Shown: positions 7,665 through 15,444 of the stretch, one piece after another
Numbering within the stretch: position 1 is the stretch's first letter
Layout of the letters: each line of letters begins with the position of its first letter
From: an uncultured Clostridia bacterium
GTDB taxonomy: Bacteria > Bacillota > Clostridia > Christensenellales > Aristaeellaceae
Assembly (NCBI GenBank): GCA_946409855.1
Contig: CAMJXZ010000005.1
Coordinates: 1-30,946, forward strand
Direction: 5' to 3'
DNA: 30,946 bases
The notes under the pieces: generated by a model
Seen by the model: the letters and a program-made list of their open reading frames with translations, nothing else
Told to the model about the DNA's origin: nothing
Databases searched by the model: none
Made by a program: the position numbers and the translations under genes

Positions 7665-9389
7665 TTATTTGATTTTCAGGATGTACACGTCGTCGCAGTA
7701 CTCATACAGCAGGGACCCGTTGGAAACGTGCTTGATGCTGAAGTCCTGCGTGAACCCCAGTTTGATCTCGCAGGTCTTGTACTGGTTCAGGATGCTCTTT
7801 GGCACTTCGGCGTAGATGTAGAAGTTCACCTTGTCCTTCGATATGACCGTCGTGGTGAACCCGCGGCCGTCCCCATACAGGGACGTCAGGGTGCAGCGGT
7901 ACGTTTCATTCCCGTCAAAGGTCAGCTCCGCGCAGATGTTGTTGATGTTGACCTCCCTGTTGGTGAGGTTGGTAAAGGTGCCCTGCACGTAGAACAGCTG
8001 GCTGGCGGAGGAATTGGGTTCATAATAGCGCCAGTTCCTGGGCTTCCGCCCGGAAACGTAGGAAAGCAGCTGGCTGGTCTTGCCGTACTTGGCCAGCGAC
8101 ATCTGCAGGTAGGGGGTTTTGATCGTATCCCCGATCCCGACGGTGGGGATTTTAACCTCCTGCGGCGCCCCGGAGGAGGAACCGAAGGTGATCGCGGGGC
8201 CGGCCGCGGCGGGCTTCGCGGTCAGCTTCTCGTTCCCCGGCGTGACGTTCACGGTCAGCTGGGCGCTGTCAAAGGAAACCGTGGCGATCTTCTTATTGCC
8301 GTTGCTGATCACATAGCTGCCGCCGGAGGTTTCGATCTTGTAGCCGTCCGCTCTGAGGCCCTCTATGTATTTCGCAAAGACCTGTTCCCCCTGGTCGCTG
8401 TCGTACATCAGGCGGTAGCGGTACTCGATTTTCGTGACCTTACCGTTGGATTTGGAAGAGCTGCGGCCGCTCTGCTTCACATCCGCGTAGCTGGTGGGAA
8501 CGGGCAGGCTGGGGCTCTCCTCAAAATAGGTCTTCTCCTTGGGCGGCTCCTGTTTCGCCCGGGCCGACAGGGCTTCGTCCGCGGTCAGGGCGAAGCAGAA
8601 ATCCGCCTCCTCCGGATTGCCCGGATTGGTTTTGAACTGATCGTTGAAGCCGAAGAGCACCTTCGCTTCCCGGAAGGACAGCGCAATCTCGTCCGGCACC
8701 TGGGCGTACAGATACAGCTTGCCGCTTGCGGCGGCGGGCAGCTTCATGTCCAGGGAGCCGTTGTTCTCGAACATGGCAAGCCCCTCATAGGCATACTGCC
8801 CGTCCACCACGACCTGCACGGAAATCGCGTACCGGTTCACCGAGGCGCCGCCCTGGTTGGAAATGATGCCTGTGGCCGTCAGGTACTTGCTGCCGGGGGT
8901 ATCCCTTTCCAGCAGGCCCACGCCGCTGGGGCTGCGGAGTTCCCGGCAGGCCTGAAAGCCGGACAGCTTCATCGAGGCGAAGCCGACCCGGACTTCTTCG
9001 TCCCATGCCAGGGGATACGCGCGGCTGTTGGCCGCCTGGTCCGCCTGTTTCCGGGCCCAGAGTTCCTCGGAGTAGAAGGCCGTTCCCTCCGGGGAGATCA
9101 GCAGATAATCCCCGTCCAGCTCGTTGATCACCAGGGTAAAGCTCCTGGTACCGTAGAGCTGGTAGCTGAAGGTGACCGACGTGCCGAGCAGAGACCAGGC
9201 ACCGTCGATCGGCATGCCGTTATCGAACACGCCGGTCCCGTCCGCGTTCAGCGTCAGGGAATTGCCGCCGTCGCTGATCCAGCGCCGGCCGGTCAGGATA
9301 TCGGCCCAGGCCGGTTCCTCCGCGGACGCCGGCAGCAGCGGGAGCAGCAGGATAAAGGACAATAAGACCGATAAGCAGCGTTTCATCAT
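7665..9389 (-). CDS. Secreted protein with two divergent copies of one Ig-like domain
   Basis: 574 residues (or 573 from the second ATG); AGGAG ribosome-binding site. Residues 1-23 are a signal peptide ending in ASA, giving a mature start at EEPAW. Order of domains: a lipocalin-like beta segment (about 28-105, with LTLNADGTG); a first Ig-like domain (about 130-265); a linker; a small alpha/beta segment (about 310-380, YRYRLMYD to NVTPGN); and a second Ig-like domain (about 430-560). The two Ig-like domains are paralogous: LYLYAQVPDEI...KVLFGFNDQF in the first matches FYIYAEVPKSI...EIKLGFTQDF in the second. DUF4352-like extracellular domains look similar, but I cannot confirm the family. It has its own promoter and terminator. 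Function unknown; it acts outside the cytoplasmic membrane. Confidence 0.88.
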   Translation of the reverse strand: MMKRCLSVLLSFILLLPLLPASAEEPAWADILTGRRWISDGGNSLTLNADGTGVFDNGMPIDGAWSLLGTSVTFSYQLYGTRSFTLVINELDGDYLLISPEGTAFYSEELWARKQADQAANSRAYPLAWDEEVRVGFASMKLSGFQACRELRSPSGVGLLERDTPGSKYLTATGIISNQGGASVNRYAISVQVVVDGQYAYEGLAMFENNGSLDMKLPAAASGKLYLYAQVPDEIALSFREAKVLFGFNDQFKTNPGNPEEADFCFALTADEALSARAKQEPPKEKTYFEESPSLPVPTSYADVKQSGRSSSKSNGKVTKIEYRYRLMYDSDQGEQVFAKYIEGLRADGYKIETSGGSYVISNGNKKIATVSFDSAQLTVNVTPGNEKLTAKPAAAGPAITFGSSSGAPQEVKIPTVGIGDTIKTPYLQMSLAKYGKTSQLLSYVSGRKPRNWRYYEPNSSASQLFYVQGTFTNLTNREVNINNICAELTFDGNETYRCTLTSLYGDGRGFTTTVISKDKVNFYIYAEVPKSILNQYKTCEIKLGFTQDFSIKHVSNGSLLYEYCDDVYILKIK

Positions 9390-9433
9390 GACGTATTTCT
9401 CCTGTTTATAGGATATTCCATAGATTGGATTTC

Positions 9434-9463
9434 AGTATACCACAGGGGCGGTTCCCGTGACAA
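9434..9463 (-). promoter_or_regulatory. Sigma-A type promoter of the duplicated-domain secreted protein
   Basis: On the minus strand TTGTCA (9458-9463) and TATACT (9434-9439) are separated by 18 nt. The predicted transcript starts near 9427, about 38 nt before the ATG. Confidence 0.75.
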
Positions 9464-9497
9464 GAACAACTTGCCCTCCGTCCGGTTTCCGGGCAGC

Positions 9498-9528
9498 AAA
9501 AAGCACCCTGCCGTCCGGACAGGGTGCT
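9498..9528 (-). terminator. Terminator of the PadR-DUF4097 operon
   Basis: A 9-bp stem (9502-9510 with 9520-9528, AGCACCCTG/CAGGGTGCT) is followed on the minus strand by a short T run (the last stem base plus four more). A second GC-rich hairpin without a T run (9551-9558 with 9569-9576) lies between it and the stop codon at 9596. Confidence 0.8.
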
Positions 9529-9595
9529 GGGGCTGGTATGGACGCCGCGCCCGCGGCCTCCTGAATCGGGCCGCGGGACGCGCCGGCTGAATTGA

Positions 9596-10750
9596 TTACA
9601 TCTTGTGCCGGGTGATCGTGATGTCGCCGCTGACGGAATCCGCCTGGATGGACAGGGGCGCGGAATCGCTGATCAGGAGGTTGTTGACGTGGGTGTTGCC
9701 GCTGATGGTGCGCAGACGGGTCTTCGCGGAAGCCACCGCGGGGGACAGGTTCAAGCTCACGTCCCCGCTGGTGCTGATCGCGCTGATCTGGGCGGCCCGT
9801 TCATCCACGGAAAGGTCCACGTCCCCGCTGACCGATTTGAAGCGGCCCTCCACATAACTGCCGGCGATGCTCAGATCGCCGCTGACGGAGGTAGCGGTCA
9901 GCCGCTCGGCACAGCCGGACCACTGCACGTCGCCGCTCATGGACTGCATGGTCAGGTCATCGGCGTCCAGGTCCACCCGGATGTCGCCGCTGGCGCTCTT
10001 GCACTGCGCGACCCGCATCGTTTCCCCGGCGGGGGCAAAGGCTTCCAGATCGCCGCTGGTGGTATCCAGCAGCAGCTGGTCCGCCGGCGCGCCGTGCCAG
10101 CGGAGATCGCCGCTCAGGCTCTGAATATCCACCGCCAGGCGGCAGGAGGCGGGGATCCGCACGCGGACCCGGTTTTCCCCGCTGACGACGGTGGCGCCGA
10201 AGCGCTGCACGATCTGGGACAGCTGGCGGATCGCCTCGTTGATGCTGCTGGCCACCGTGTCCCAGGGGCTGCTGGAGGGACGGCTCTGCCCGGCCGCCGC
10301 GCCGCCGCCGGGCACCCTGCGCTGGCTGATGCGGAGCGTGCCGTTTTCCAGCTCGGCCGTCAGCTGCGTGTCCCCGCTCTGGATCAGTTCCACGGTGATG
10401 ACCGGTTCGTCCGCCAGTTCCACTTCCATGCTGCCGTCCGTCAGCCGGGCGACCAGGCGGGTGACGGAAGCCGGGTCAAAGGTCATCGGGCCGTCCTGGG
10501 TCTTTTTCGTAAAATCGGCGTCGGAAAGGTTTTCTTCCTTCTTCGGGTAGGCGGCGACGATCTCTTCCATGCCCTTCAGGCTCTCGGAAACGGCCGCCAG
10601 GATCTCCTCCTCCGGCAGGCCTTTTTCCGTCAGGTCCGCGCAGCGTTCCTGGCAGTTGTTCATCACTTCTTCCATCAGGGCCCTGGTCTCATCGTTCATG
10701 ACCGTGTTTTCAAACAGCTTTTCCACCATGGAGCGTACCGTTTCGTTCAT
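9596..10750 (-). CDS. DUF4097 beta-repeat protein with HAAS-like N-terminus
   Basis: 384 residues, 13 nt downstream of the PadR gene and surely co-transcribed. The first 70 or so residues are helical and resemble the HAAS/permease-prefix domain (acidic, with GLPEEEILAAVSESL). The C-terminal half is a run of nine 'SxSGD'-type beta repeats about 17-26 residues apart: SLSGD, TTSGD, SASGD, SMSGD, SVSGD, SVSGD, STSGD, TISGN, SVSGD. That is the hallmark of DUF4097 (putative adhesin, LiaG-like). In other Bacillota PadR regulators are often paired with HAAS and DUF4097 proteins, commonly in envelope-stress loci. Unusually, I see neither a signal peptide nor a membrane helix, so this one looks cytoplasmic. 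Precise function is unknown for the family. Confidence 0.9.
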   Translation of the reverse strand: MNETVRSMVEKLFENTVMNDETRALMEEVMNNCQERCADLTEKGLPEEEILAAVSESLKGMEEIVAAYPKKEENLSDADFTKKTQDGPMTFDPASVTRLVARLTDGSMEVELADEPVITVELIQSGDTQLTAELENGTLRISQRRVPGGGAAAGQSRPSSSPWDTVASSINEAIRQLSQIVQRFGATVVSGENRVRVRIPASCRLAVDIQSLSGDLRWHGAPADQLLLDTTSGDLEAFAPAGETMRVAQCKSASGDIRVDLDADDLTMQSMSGDVQWSGCAERLTATSVSGDLSIAGSYVEGRFKSVSGDVDLSVDERAAQISAISTSGDVSLNLSPAVASAKTRLRTISGNTHVNNLLISDSAPLSIQADSVSGDITITRHKM

Positions 10751-10763
10751 CGTCGTTTCCTCC

Positions 10764-11114
10764 TCATTTGTTTTCCGCCGGAACCGGTTCCAGGTCCAGC
10801 AGCTGATCGATCAGCCTTTTCGTTTCATCCCAGCCGGCCAGGTCCTCCCGGAGCCGGGCCTCCCCCAGCGGGGTCAGCCGGTAATAGCGGCGGCGCGCGC
10901 CGGTATCCTCGTCCCCCCACCAGGAGCGGATCATGCCGTCCGCCTCCAGCCGGCGGAAGGCGGTGTACAGCGTGGCTTCCTTCAGTTCGAACGCGCTGCC
11001 GCATTTCTCGCTGATGCTCTTGTTGATCTGGTAGCCGTAGCTGGCCCCGTTCCGCAGATGGCTCAGGATGATGGTTTCCGTATGGCCGCGCAGTAAATCC
11101 GCTGTCAGCGCCAT
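10764..11114 (-). CDS. PadR-family transcriptional regulator
   Basis: 116 residues with a strong AAAGGAGGGG ribosome-binding site. The winged helix-turn-helix of PadR is clear: LLRGHTETIILSHL, then ASYGYQINKSI, then ATLYTAFRRLEADGMI and a wing with RRRYYRLTPLGEARL. The C-terminal dimerisation helix is short, as in PadR subfamily 2 (LmrR/YtrA-sized proteins). It is the first gene of a two-gene operon with the DUF4097 protein. Its promoter is overlapped by two inverted repeats, so autoregulation is likely (inference from site position). The inducer is unknown. Confidence 0.95.
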   Translation of the reverse strand: MALTADLLRGHTETIILSHLRNGASYGYQINKSISEKCGSAFELKEATLYTAFRRLEADGMIRSWWGDEDTGARRRYYRLTPLGEARLREDLAGWDETKRLIDQLLDLEPVPAENK

Positions 11115-11130
11115 GACATCCCCTCCTTTC

Positions 11131-11179
11131 TGACAGGATATATTATACGCATAGATACATCACCTGTCAAGGTATCTAT
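11131..11179 (-). promoter_or_regulatory. Consensus promoter with overlapping operator repeats upstream of padR
   Basis: On the minus strand TTGACA (11165-11170), a 17-nt spacer and TATAAT (11142-11147) match the sigma-A consensus fully. Two inverted repeats overlap it: ATAGATAC/GTATCTAT (11151-11158 and 11172-11179), which flanks the -35 box, and TGACAGG/CCTGTCA (11131-11137 and 11163-11169), which brackets the -10 region. Either could be the PadR operator. Confidence 0.88.
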
Positions 11180-11209
11180 GATATAAAAGTATGTCAGAAA
11201 ACGAACACA

Positions 11210-11270
11210 GGACGCCGGGCCGGGCGGCGTCCGGCACAGAGACCGGCCTCCGGGGCCCCACAGGCGGAGG
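11210..11270. other. Two hairpins between the GNAT gene and the padR promoter
   Basis: An 8-bp stem (11210-11217 with 11225-11232, GGACGCCG/CGGCGTCC) and a 6-bp stem (11247-11252 with 11265-11270, CCTCCG/CGGAGG) follow each other. Neither has a proper T run on either strand. They may slow or end transcription from the GNAT gene before the padR promoter, but this is weak. The adjoining 11,315-11,395 is a conspicuously AT-rich patch with no gene. Confidence 0.35.
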
Positions 11271-11377
11271 ATACGGGAATGGTTCGAAAACACCATATTC
11301 CTGTGTATTCCCATAAAACGACCAATATTTCAATATATTTTATATTTTATTCCCAGATATTTAATAGTTATTATACA

Positions 11378-11932
11378 TTATTCTCCTTTTATTCCCATTT
11401 TTATCGCATCCTGTCCCACCGGCTTTTCCAGGCACACGAGCTGGACGCCGGGGATGCCGTTGAATGCGCAGGGAACGATGCCGCGCTCCGCGTAGCCCAG
11501 CTTGCGGTAGAGGCGCCGGGCGGCGGTGTTGCGGGCGTTGGTATCCATACGCAGCACTTTGCACCCCAGCTGCCCGGCCAGCGCCTCGTAAAAGCGGACA
11601 AAGGCGGTACCGTACCCTCTGCGCCCCCGCACCGGATCCACCGTCAGGGTGTGCAGCACCAGCACCTCCCGGTCCTGCGCGGCGTACTGCCAGGCGGCAA
11701 AGCGGTATTCGGGCATCTGCAGCCGGTTGATCACCGCCGAGGCGACGATCTCCCCGCCTTCCTCCATCACATACAGATCCCCCCGGACAAGGGCGTCCTC
11801 CGCCGTTTTCCGGACGGGATAGACGGAACGGATCCAGCCGGTGGAGGTCCGGCTCGCCTCTTCCTCATCGTGCACCCGGCCGTAGATCCCGGCTACCGGT
11901 TCAATATCCCCCGCATCCGCTTTTCTGATCAT
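11378..11932 (-). CDS. GNAT-family N-acetyltransferase
   Basis: 184 residues from the ATG at 11932, chosen because an AAAGGAG site lies 8-9 nt before it; a start 20 codons further upstream has none. The GNAT fold is recognisable: MIRKADAGDIEPV at strand 1, VLVLHTLTVDP at strand 4, then the acetyl-CoA loop VRGRRGYGTAFV (101-112), then VLRMDTNARNTAARRLYRKLGY (127-148), where the N-x-x-A-x-x-L-Y-x-K-x-G-Y signature is typical. The substrate cannot be told; the closest style is the single-domain small-molecule or amino-acid acetyltransferases. It is transcribed away from cca and stands alone. Confidence 0.9.
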   Translation of the reverse strand: MIRKADAGDIEPVAGIYGRVHDEEEASRTSTGWIRSVYPVRKTAEDALVRGDLYVMEEGGEIVASAVINRLQMPEYRFAAWQYAAQDREVLVLHTLTVDPVRGRRGYGTAFVRFYEALAGQLGCKVLRMDTNARNTAARRLYRKLGYAERGIVPCAFNGIPGVQLVCLEKPVGQDAIKMGIKGE

Positions 11933-12013
11933 CCGCTGCGCTCCTTTCCATAAAGTCGGTTTCATTTCTGCTCCAACCGGTTCTTTCGACATTTGCCGGC
12001 CGAATCCCTTCTC

Positions 12014-12042
12014 TTGACAAAGACGGCCCGCTCGGGTAAGAT
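12014..12042 (+). promoter_or_regulatory. Sigma-A promoter of cca
   Basis: TTGACA (12014-12019), a 17-nt spacer and TAAGAT (12037-12042) lie 40 nt before the cca start codon. Confidence 0.82.
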
Positions 12043-12081
12043 GGAAAGTGGGAAATAACGGACAGAAGAGGGGGAACCGGG

Positions 12082-13398
12082 ATGTTCGAAACGCTGCCCG
12101 CCGCCGTTCAGACGGCGCTCCGGGTGCTGAAACAGGCCGGCATTCAGGCGGTGCTGGTGGGCGGCTGCGTCCGGGATGAACAGATGGGCATCCCGCCGCA
12201 CGATTACGATATCGCCGCCGGCGCCCCGCCCGAAAGGCTCAAGGATGTTTTCGCCGCCTGGCCCCAGCATCTGGCCGGGGAAAAGCACGGCACCGTGACG
12301 CCGGTCATCGACGGCGTGCCGGTGGAAATCACTTCCTTCCGCACCGAGTCGGGCTACCGGGACGGCCGGCATCCGGACAGCGTCTCCTTTACCGCTTCCC
12401 TGGAAGAGGATCTCCGGCGCCGGGACTTTACCGTCAACGCCATGGCCTGGAGTCCGGACGACGGGCTGACGGACCTGTTCGGCGGCCGGGAGGACCTGGA
12501 AAACAAGGTCCTGCGGTGCGTGGGCACGCCGGAGGTGCGCTTCCGGGAGGACGCGCTGCGCATCCTGCGGGGACTGCGGTTCGCCGCCCGGCTCGGCTTT
12601 TCGGTGGAGGAGGAGACCGCCGCCGCCATGCACGGCTGCGCCTTCCTGCTGGCCAATATCAGCCGGGAACGGGTGTGCGAGGAACTGACCGGGCTGATCG
12701 TCGCGCCGCACGCGCCGGAAACGCTGACGGCGTTCCCGGACGTGCTGTTCGCCGTGATCCCGGAGCTGTTCCCGATGCTGCACTGCCCGCAGAAAAGCAT
12801 CTACCACATTTACGACGTCTGGGAGCACTCCCTCCACGCCCTGGCGGAGGTGACCCCCCGCACGCCCCGCCTGTGCTGGGCGACCCTGCTGCACGACTGC
12901 GCCAAGCCCATGACCCGTCACCGGGACAGGAAGGGGTTCGACCATTATCCCGGCCATCCCCAGGCCGGGGCGCAGCTGGCGGATAGCATCCTCAAATCCC
13001 TGCACATGCCCGCGGCGATGATCCGCGACATCCGGACGCTGGTGCTCTGGCACGACGAGCGGATGACCGAGGACCAGGTGCCGCTGATGCTCTGGCGGGT
13101 CGGCCCGCCGCTGTTCGACGACCTGATCGCCTTACAGAAGGCGGATATGCTGGCCCACGCCGAACTGATCAGCCGCAAAGCGCACGAGCTGGACCGGCTG
13201 CTGGTCCGGCGGGACCAGGCGATCAAAAACGGGGAATGCATCGGCTACGCCACCCTGGCCGTATCCGGGGACGACCTCAGGGCCCTGGGCCTTTCGGGCG
13301 AGGAACTGGGACGGACGCTGGAATGGGCGCTGATGCAGGTGCTGACCGGCAGCCTCCCCAACGAAAAAGACGCCATTCTCCGCGCAATTTCACAATAA
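12082..13398 (+). CDS. cca: CCA-adding tRNA nucleotidyltransferase with HD domain
   Basis: 438 residues; adds or repairs the 3'-CCA end of tRNAs from CTP and ATP. The class II nucleotidyltransferase head is complete: VLVGGCVRD (25-32), the metal-binding DYD (41-43), and RRDFTVNA (113-120). The REDALRILRGLRFAARLGF stretch (155-173) is the nucleotide-recognition and neck region. A C-terminal HD domain follows (H249, HD 271-272), as in many bacterial CCA enzymes; it may carry phosphohydrolase activity. The start has an AGAGGGGGAA site and its own promoter. murA follows after 76 nt but has a separate promoter. Residue DYDIA replaces the more usual DFDIA, a conservative change. Confidence 0.95.
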   Translation: MFETLPAAVQTALRVLKQAGIQAVLVGGCVRDEQMGIPPHDYDIAAGAPPERLKDVFAAWPQHLAGEKHGTVTPVIDGVPVEITSFRTESGYRDGRHPDSVSFTASLEEDLRRRDFTVNAMAWSPDDGLTDLFGGREDLENKVLRCVGTPEVRFREDALRILRGLRFAARLGFSVEEETAAAMHGCAFLLANISRERVCEELTGLIVAPHAPETLTAFPDVLFAVIPELFPMLHCPQKSIYHIYDVWEHSLHALAEVTPRTPRLCWATLLHDCAKPMTRHRDRKGFDHYPGHPQAGAQLADSILKSLHMPAAMIRDIRTLVLWHDERMTEDQVPLMLWRVGPPLFDDLIALQKADMLAHAELISRKAHELDRLLVRRDQAIKNGECIGYATLAVSGDDLRALGLSGEELGRTLEWALMQVLTGSLPNEKDAILRAISQ

Positions 13399-13421
13399 AG
13401 GTTTTCTTTTTGCGGGAACTG

Positions 13422-13430
13422 TGCTATAAT
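13422..13430 (+). promoter_or_regulatory. Extended -10 promoter of murA
   Basis: TGCTATAAT, an extended -10 (TG at 13422-13423, TATAAT at 13425-13430). The -35 region is only T-rich (TTTTCT around 13402). The predicted transcript begins about 37 nt before the start codon. Confidence 0.72.
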
Positions 13431-13474
13431 ATCAGGGCGCTTTCACGCATTTTACGTATTCCGGGAGGGGTCGC

Positions 13475-14737
13475 ATGGATGATTACAAGCTGCTGATCAC
13501 GGGGGAAATCCCGCTGACCGGCGACACGACGGTATCCGGGGGGAAAAATACGGCTGTGGCCGTGATTCCCGCGGTGCTGCTGTGCGACGAACCCTGCGTG
13601 CTGGACAATCTGCCCGACATTGAGGATGTGCGGGTGCTTTCGGACATCCTGCTGAGCCTGGGCGCCACCGTCACCTTTGACAGCGTCAATAAGCGGATGA
13701 CCATCGACCCCCGGGGTGTCACCAGCTGCACGGTGCCCTACAAGCTGACGCAGAAGATGCGCGCCTCCTACTACCTGCTGGGCGCGCTGCTGGCCCGCTG
13801 CGGCGAGGCCAACGTCGGCTACCCCGGCGGCTGCGCCATCGGCAACCGGCCCTTCGACCAGCACATCAAGGGCTTCCAGTCCCTGGGCGCTGAAGTGACG
13901 GAAGGCGGCGGCATGATCTGCGCCAAGGGCAGCCTGCACGGGAGCACCGTGTTTTTTGACCGGGCCACCGTCGGCGGCACGATCAACGTGATGCTGGCCG
14001 CGGCCAAGGCCAAGGGCCTGACGGTGCTGTGCAACGCCGCACGGGAGCCGCACATCGTCGACCTGGCCAACTTCCTCAACTCCATGGGCGGCTCGGTCAA
14101 GGGCGCCGGCACGGACACCATCCGCATCAAGGGCATGCCGCACCTGCACCAGAGCCATTACGCCGTCATCCCGGACCAGATCGAGACGGGAACGCTGATG
14201 ATCGCCGCCGCCGCCACCAAGGGGGACGTCACCATCCACGGCTGCATCCCCACCCACATGGAGGCCCTGACCGCGAAGCTCCTGGAAATGGGCGTCAGCG
14301 TGACCGATATGGACGACGCCATCCGCGTCCGCCCCATCGGCCCCCACCGGGCGGTCAATATCAAAACGCAGGAATACCCCGGTTTTCCCACCGACCTGCA
14401 GCAGCCCATGAGCGCCCTGCTGTGCAAGGCGCAGGGCAACAGCATGGTCACGGAAACCATTTTCGAATCCCGCTTCAAGCACCTGAACGAAATGCTCCGC
14501 ATGGGCGCGCACGTCCGCATCGCCGAACAGACCGCCTGGATCGAGGGCGTGCAGGAGCTGCACGGCGCGCCGGTGACGGTGACGGACCTGCGGGCCGGCG
14601 CCGCGCTGGTCATCGCCGGGCTGATGGCGGCCGGCACCACGGAGATTTACGAGCCGGGCCTGATCGAGCGGGGCTATGAGCACATCGAACGCAAGCTGCG
14701 CCACCTGGGTGCCAACATCCGGCGGGAGCCGGTGTAA
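13475..14737 (+). CDS. murA: UDP-N-acetylglucosamine 1-carboxyvinyltransferase
   Basis: 420 residues, the normal family length. Catalyses the first committed step of peptidoglycan synthesis, transfer of enolpyruvate from PEP to UDP-GlcNAc in the cytoplasm. Visible signatures: GGKNTA (22-27, with the substrate-binding Lys-Asn), the mobile loop PGGCAIG with the catalytic cysteine C120 (target of fosfomycin; a Cys, so not the resistant Asp form), and FPTDLQQP, which carries the catalytic aspartate. GGGAGGGG precedes the ATG. Many Bacillota carry two murA copies; which one this is cannot be decided here. The J-domain gene follows after 21 nt and is probably co-transcribed. Confidence 0.97.
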   Translation: MDDYKLLITGEIPLTGDTTVSGGKNTAVAVIPAVLLCDEPCVLDNLPDIEDVRVLSDILLSLGATVTFDSVNKRMTIDPRGVTSCTVPYKLTQKMRASYYLLGALLARCGEANVGYPGGCAIGNRPFDQHIKGFQSLGAEVTEGGGMICAKGSLHGSTVFFDRATVGGTINVMLAAAKAKGLTVLCNAAREPHIVDLANFLNSMGGSVKGAGTDTIRIKGMPHLHQSHYAVIPDQIETGTLMIAAAATKGDVTIHGCIPTHMEALTAKLLEMGVSVTDMDDAIRVRPIGPHRAVNIKTQEYPGFPTDLQQPMSALLCKAQGNSMVTETIFESRFKHLNEMLRMGAHVRIAEQTAWIEGVQELHGAPVTVTDLRAGAALVIAGLMAAGTTEIYEPGLIERGYEHIERKLRHLGANIRREPV

Positions 14738-14758
14738 TCGGGAAAGGAGGCGCTCGCT

Positions 14759-15292
14759 CTGAACGCTTTTGAAACGCTGGGGCTGAACAGCACGGCGGAC
14801 CTGGAGGCGGTGAAAGCCGCCTATCACGCCCTGGTCAAACAATGGCATCCGGACCGTTTCCGGGACGAGGCCGCCAAGCAGAAGGCCCAGCAGAAGATGA
14901 TCGAGCTGAACCTGGCCTACGAGGAAGCGGTCAAGGCCGTCCAGGGGCGGCCGGCCGCGCTGCACGATATCCCCCTGCCGGAGGCCAAGACCTTTGCCCG
15001 GCACCTGTACGAGAGCGGCCACCCGGAATCCGCCCTGCGGCAGCTTGCCCGCACCACGGAAAAGGACGCCGAATATTTCCACCTGGAGGGACAGATCCTG
15101 ACGGCGCTGCGCCAGTACGGGAGCGCCCACCAGGCCTTCCGCGCCGCCGTGCAGCTGGACCCCACCAACCGGGAATACCACCGGGCCGTTTTCAACGCCG
15201 CCCAGAACTATAAAAAACACCAGCGTCTCCCCTACCGGATCGCCGACTGGGCCAACAGCCTGTTCCGGTCCCGGATCAGAGAGAAAATGTGA
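14759..15292 (+). CDS. J-domain (DnaJ-like) co-chaperone with TPR-like tail, CTG start
   Basis: 177 residues if translation starts at CTG 14759. That codon lies 8 nt after a perfect AAAGGAGG and gives a complete J domain: NAFETLGLN helix I, LEAVKAAYHALVKQW helix II, HPD at 30-32, then helix III with KMIELNLAYEEAVKAV. The first in-frame ATG/GTG/TTG is GTG 14810, which would remove helix I and has no ribosome-binding site. The tail (about 95-150: AEYFHLEGQILTALRQYGSA, FRAAVQLDPTN) is TPR-like. J domains stimulate DnaK ATPase through HPD, and the tail would select clients. No Gly/Phe region or zinc fingers, so this is a type III J protein. Co-transcription with murA is likely; the client is unknown. 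Confidence 0.88.
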   Translation: MNAFETLGLNSTADLEAVKAAYHALVKQWHPDRFRDEAAKQKAQQKMIELNLAYEEAVKAVQGRPAALHDIPLPEAKTFARHLYESGHPESALRQLARTTEKDAEYFHLEGQILTALRQYGSAHQAFRAAVQLDPTNREYHRAVFNAAQNYKKHQRLPYRIADWANSLFRSRIREKM

Positions 15293-15341
15293 CCGGCAAG
15301 CGTCCGTTCCTGAACGCGAACGGAATAAACAGAATAAGCAA

Positions 15342-15374
15342 ATGGGCTGCCGCGTAAAAAACGCGGCAGCCCAT
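15342..15374 (+). terminator. Terminator-like hairpin after the murA-J-domain operon
   Basis: A perfect 14-bp inverted repeat (15342-15355 with 15361-15374) with a 5-nt A loop, 50 nt after the stop. The plus-strand T run is poor (GATCTGTTTTGG), so efficiency is uncertain. A smaller 7-bp hairpin (15303-15309 with 15318-15324) precedes it. Confidence 0.72.
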
Positions 15375-15444
15375 GATCTGTTTTGGCGGAGATTCGGCGA
15401 AAAAGAATGAAGGAAAGATGGGAGAAACCTCACCCCGGGGTCGC

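Noticed and set aside
11105..11314. Small minus-strand frame overlapping the padR start
   Set aside because: It contains the padR promoter and its ribosome-binding site, and has no homology-like features.
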